Of a stretch of DNA of 64,000 bases, positions 62,376-64,000 are shown one piece after another; within the stretch, counting starts at the first letter, position 1, and the number at the start of each line of letters is the position of its first letter. This DNA comes from Streptomyces sp. IMTB 2501. GTDB lineage: Bacteria; Actinomycetota; Actinomycetes; Streptomycetales; Streptomycetaceae. A program made the translations under genes and the position numbers. A model generated the notes under the pieces. It had not been told where the DNA came from. It ran no database searches and worked only from the letters and a program-made list of their open reading frames with translations. Location of the stretch: NCBI RefSeq assembly GCF_001953885.1, contig NZ_MQUS01000003.1:186001-250000 (forward strand), read 5' to 3'.

Positions 62376-62450
62376 GCTTTGACTCGCCCATGGGCGCGCA
62401 AGGGCGAATCACATGGGCGGTAACTTCAGGTTTTCGAGCCGGACACAGAA

Positions 62451-62491
62451 ACCGCCTTGCCCCGGTCGGGGGGAGCGCGGGGCAAGGCGGT
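62451..62491 (-). terminator. Perfect 14-bp hairpin after the small anchored protein gene
   Basis: ACCGCCTTGCCCCG and CGGGGCAAGGCGGT enclose a 13-base loop, 74 bases downstream of the minus-strand gene at 62565. TTCT follows on that strand. It separates this pair of genes from the large secreted protein gene. Confidence 0.85.
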
Positions 62492-62564
62492 CGACTCAGG
62501 GGGCCGGTAACGGGCCTCTATTGCTGGTTGCCGGTCTCGGCGAGGACGGTACGCGGGTTGTGGA

Positions 62565-62954
62565 TCACTCTGAGGTGCTGACGTCGGCGACGCGCACCTC
62601 GGAGGGCGTGCCCTCGGCCGAGGGACGTGGCTTCTCGAACGGTGTACTGACCGTTCCCTGCACGGACACGCCGGGCCCGATACGCCTCGTCACGGTCTGG
62701 GTGGTCCCGTTCTCGAAATCGAACACCACCGTGTAAGTGACCGCGTGTCCCTCGTCGTTGTGGATGGCGTAGTCGGCGCTGAACACCTGCTTGCCGTGCT
62801 CGTACCGGACGCCGGAGTCCGTGATCTTCACGGACTCCGACGAGCCGGTGTCCGGCTGGGTGCCGGCATTCATGTCGTGCGCGAGCCAGGCTGCCGCCCC
62901 AAAGACGACGGCGGCAGCCACGATCCAGCCAACGACAGTTCTCCTGGCCACCAC
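62565..62954 (-). CDS. Small membrane-anchored extracellular protein
   Basis: A 129-residue protein: an N-terminal signal anchor (TVVGWIVAAAVVFGAAAWLA) then a beta-rich outer domain (DSGVRYEHGKQVFSADYAIH; VTYTVVFDFENGTTQTVTRR) resembling FxLYD-type immunoglobulin-like modules. Two tandem GTG codons are possible starts; the second is preferred because AGAGGAG is five to six bases before it. 33 bases separate it from the upstream lipoprotein gene, so the two form an operon. Function unknown. Confidence 0.75.
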   Translation of the reverse strand: MVARRTVVGWIVAAAVVFGAAAWLAHDMNAGTQPDTGSSESVKITDSGVRYEHGKQVFSADYAIHNDEGHAVTYTVVFDFENGTTQTVTRRIGPGVSVQGTVSTPFEKPRPSAEGTPSEVRVADVSTSE

Positions 62955-62987
62955 CACGTCTCCTCTGATATCTGACGGCAGGACGGC

Positions 62988-63938
62988 TCAGCGTGCCGTG
63001 CTGACGCTTGCCAGGACGGCACGTGCCTTCTTGAGCAGCAGGGCATCGCGGGTCTTCGCAGCCTCCAGCTGCTGTTTGTGCGACGTGATCTGCTTGTTCT
63101 GGTAGGCGGTTTCCGCCGTGTACCAGGTGGGCACCAGCCCGGTGGTGCTCTTGCAGGCGACGTCGTCGGTGGCCATCAGTACCTGTGCCTTCTCAGGCTG
63201 AACCCCCGTCCTGCCGGGCTGGGCGAACCGGCCCTCGGCGTCGTCCAGGCTCTTCACCAGGTGTCCGTGGCCTGCCATGCAGGAGGACCAGGATGCGAGG
63301 GCGCGCTGCACCACGGGCTGGGAGCGGGTGGCCTTGAGGGACTGCCCGGCGAGGTCTCCGGCGGTGTCAGTGGGAAACAGTACGCCCACCTTCTGGTTGG
63401 CCTCGGGGATGCACGTCTCGTTCATCGCCTTGTCCCAGCCTTCGGCCGAGGACTCCTGGTCTTCCCGCGCGAGTTCGGCGTCCTGGTCCGCCTGGCTCGG
63501 CCCGTCGGTGTCCTGGGCCACCGCGAACCCGTGGGCTGCGGCCTTCGCGGGGTCGGTGATGCCGTAGCGGCGTTCCATGTTCATCTCGTTGTAGGAGGCC
63601 GCCGGCTGCGTGCCCATCAGTTTGGGCGTGTAGGAGAACCCGAGTCGCTTCATACACGCCGACTTGACGACATCCTTGGCGTTCTCGATGTCCACCATGT
63701 CGGGATAGCCGAGCATGTACTTCTCCAGCGGAAGCCGCATGCCTTTGGCCAGTCCGGAGGCCACGTCCTGCTTGGGCCAGCTGGCGCGGACCTTCGCATC
63801 CGGCAGCTGCATCGCCACCGTCTTCATCTTCTGCTGGTTGCCAGCACTCTTGTCGGCGGCCGAGTTGGCGCCGCAGGCCGCCGTGAGGGCGAGGACCGCG
63901 CCGGTGGCGGCGAGCACGAGGGGTCGGGTCTGTCGCAT
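62988..63938 (-). CDS. Lipoprotein of unknown function
   Basis: A 316-residue lipoprotein with signal VLAATGAVLALTAACGANSA (lipobox LTAAC). The mature part is helical and polar, with cysteines in SACMKRLGF, ETCIPEA, SSCMAGHG and VACKSTTG that could pair, and a Lys/Ala-rich helix at the end (HKQQLEAAKTRDALLLKKAR). Similar-looking lipoproteins with SCM motifs occur in many streptomycete envelope clusters, function unknown. AAGAGGT lies upstream of the ATG. First gene of the minus-strand pair. Confidence 0.78.
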   Translation of the reverse strand: MRQTRPLVLAATGAVLALTAACGANSAADKSAGNQQKMKTVAMQLPDAKVRASWPKQDVASGLAKGMRLPLEKYMLGYPDMVDIENAKDVVKSACMKRLGFSYTPKLMGTQPAASYNEMNMERRYGITDPAKAAAHGFAVAQDTDGPSQADQDAELAREDQESSAEGWDKAMNETCIPEANQKVGVLFPTDTAGDLAGQSLKATRSQPVVQRALASWSSCMAGHGHLVKSLDDAEGRFAQPGRTGVQPEKAQVLMATDDVACKSTTGLVPTWYTAETAYQNKQITSHKQQLEAAKTRDALLLKKARAVLASVSTAR

Positions 63939-64000
63939 CAGGCATACCTCTTGTGAGAACCGTTGTGGTTCTTGATTCCGGAGCTCAGGTTCCGGGCGTA

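Overview
The window is chromosomal DNA from a Streptomyces, or a very close relative. Coding DNA is extremely GC-rich, third codon positions are almost all G or C, GTG starts are frequent, and there is a conservon (cvn/rar operon). From the tatC end through helicase, conservon, glnA4-like cluster, infC-rpmI-rplT and pheST, the gene order matches my memory of the S. coelicolor SCO1632 to SCO1592 region read in reverse. That synteny is recalled, not searched.

Layout. 0-8.3 kb: the 3' end of tatC, a Ski2-like helicase (helY), and a complete rarABCDE (cvn9) conservon ending in a cytochrome P450. 8.3-20.3 kb: a MITE-like element, an RluA-type pseudouridine synthase, a GNAT enzyme, a PadR regulator with a DrrAB-type exporter, a 5'-nucleotidase, a siderophore-interacting protein behind an iron box, a 5'-3' exonuclease, a two-gene glycine betaine uptake operon, and a XRE-cupin regulator coupled to a cytosolic metal-receptor-like protein. 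20.2-29.9 kb: a TDT-family transporter with divergent LysR regulator, an APH-like kinase, and a gamma-glutamylamine (probably ethanolamine) catabolic cluster made of a PuuD-like hydrolase, a FadR-type regulator, a GlnA4-like synthetase, an aldehyde dehydrogenase and an SDR, then an alanine-racemase-fold enzyme. 30-35 kb: a proline-rich membrane protein coupled to a mycosin-like protease, a beta-lactamase-fold hydrolase, SseB and DUF1844 proteins. 35.2-43 kb: the infC-rpmI-rplT operon with a probable attenuator leader, a SpoU methyltransferase, an orphan PAS histidine kinase and pheST. 43.3-46.9 kb: a SpoIIE-type phosphatase, an NsdA-like TPR regulator, a Nudix hydrolase with a TTA codon, and a small membrane protein.

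At about 47.2 kb the conserved backbone stops. The 3' end of a 3-hydroxyacyl-CoA dehydrogenase gene abuts the C-terminal relic of a tyrosine integrase. Next come tandem repeats, a frameshifted serine-recombinase relic and att-like direct repeats. The rest of the window (48.4-64 kb) is an accessory island. Its core is a tightly packed operon (49.1-56.0 kb) encoding a helical secreted-type protein, a WXG/PPE-like protein with a proline-rich tail, a second mycosin-like protease, a small WXG-like protein, a 756-residue DUF6571-like protein and a lipoprotein. This looks like a type VII-secretion-associated cassette without its own ATPase or channel genes in view. It is followed by truncated genes (methyltransferase, membrane protein, IS1380-type transposase) and a minus-strand cell-envelope block: a lipoprotein, a 1370-residue secreted transglycosylase-like/golvesin-like/SGNH protein, a small anchored protein and another lipoprotein.

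In the backbone, the conservon and P450, the SpoIIE phosphatase and the NsdA-like regulator point to developmental or secondary-metabolism control. The infC and pheST blocks are housekeeping translation genes. The island is the part most likely to hold undescribed biology. All gene identities come from reading sequence and motifs without database searches.
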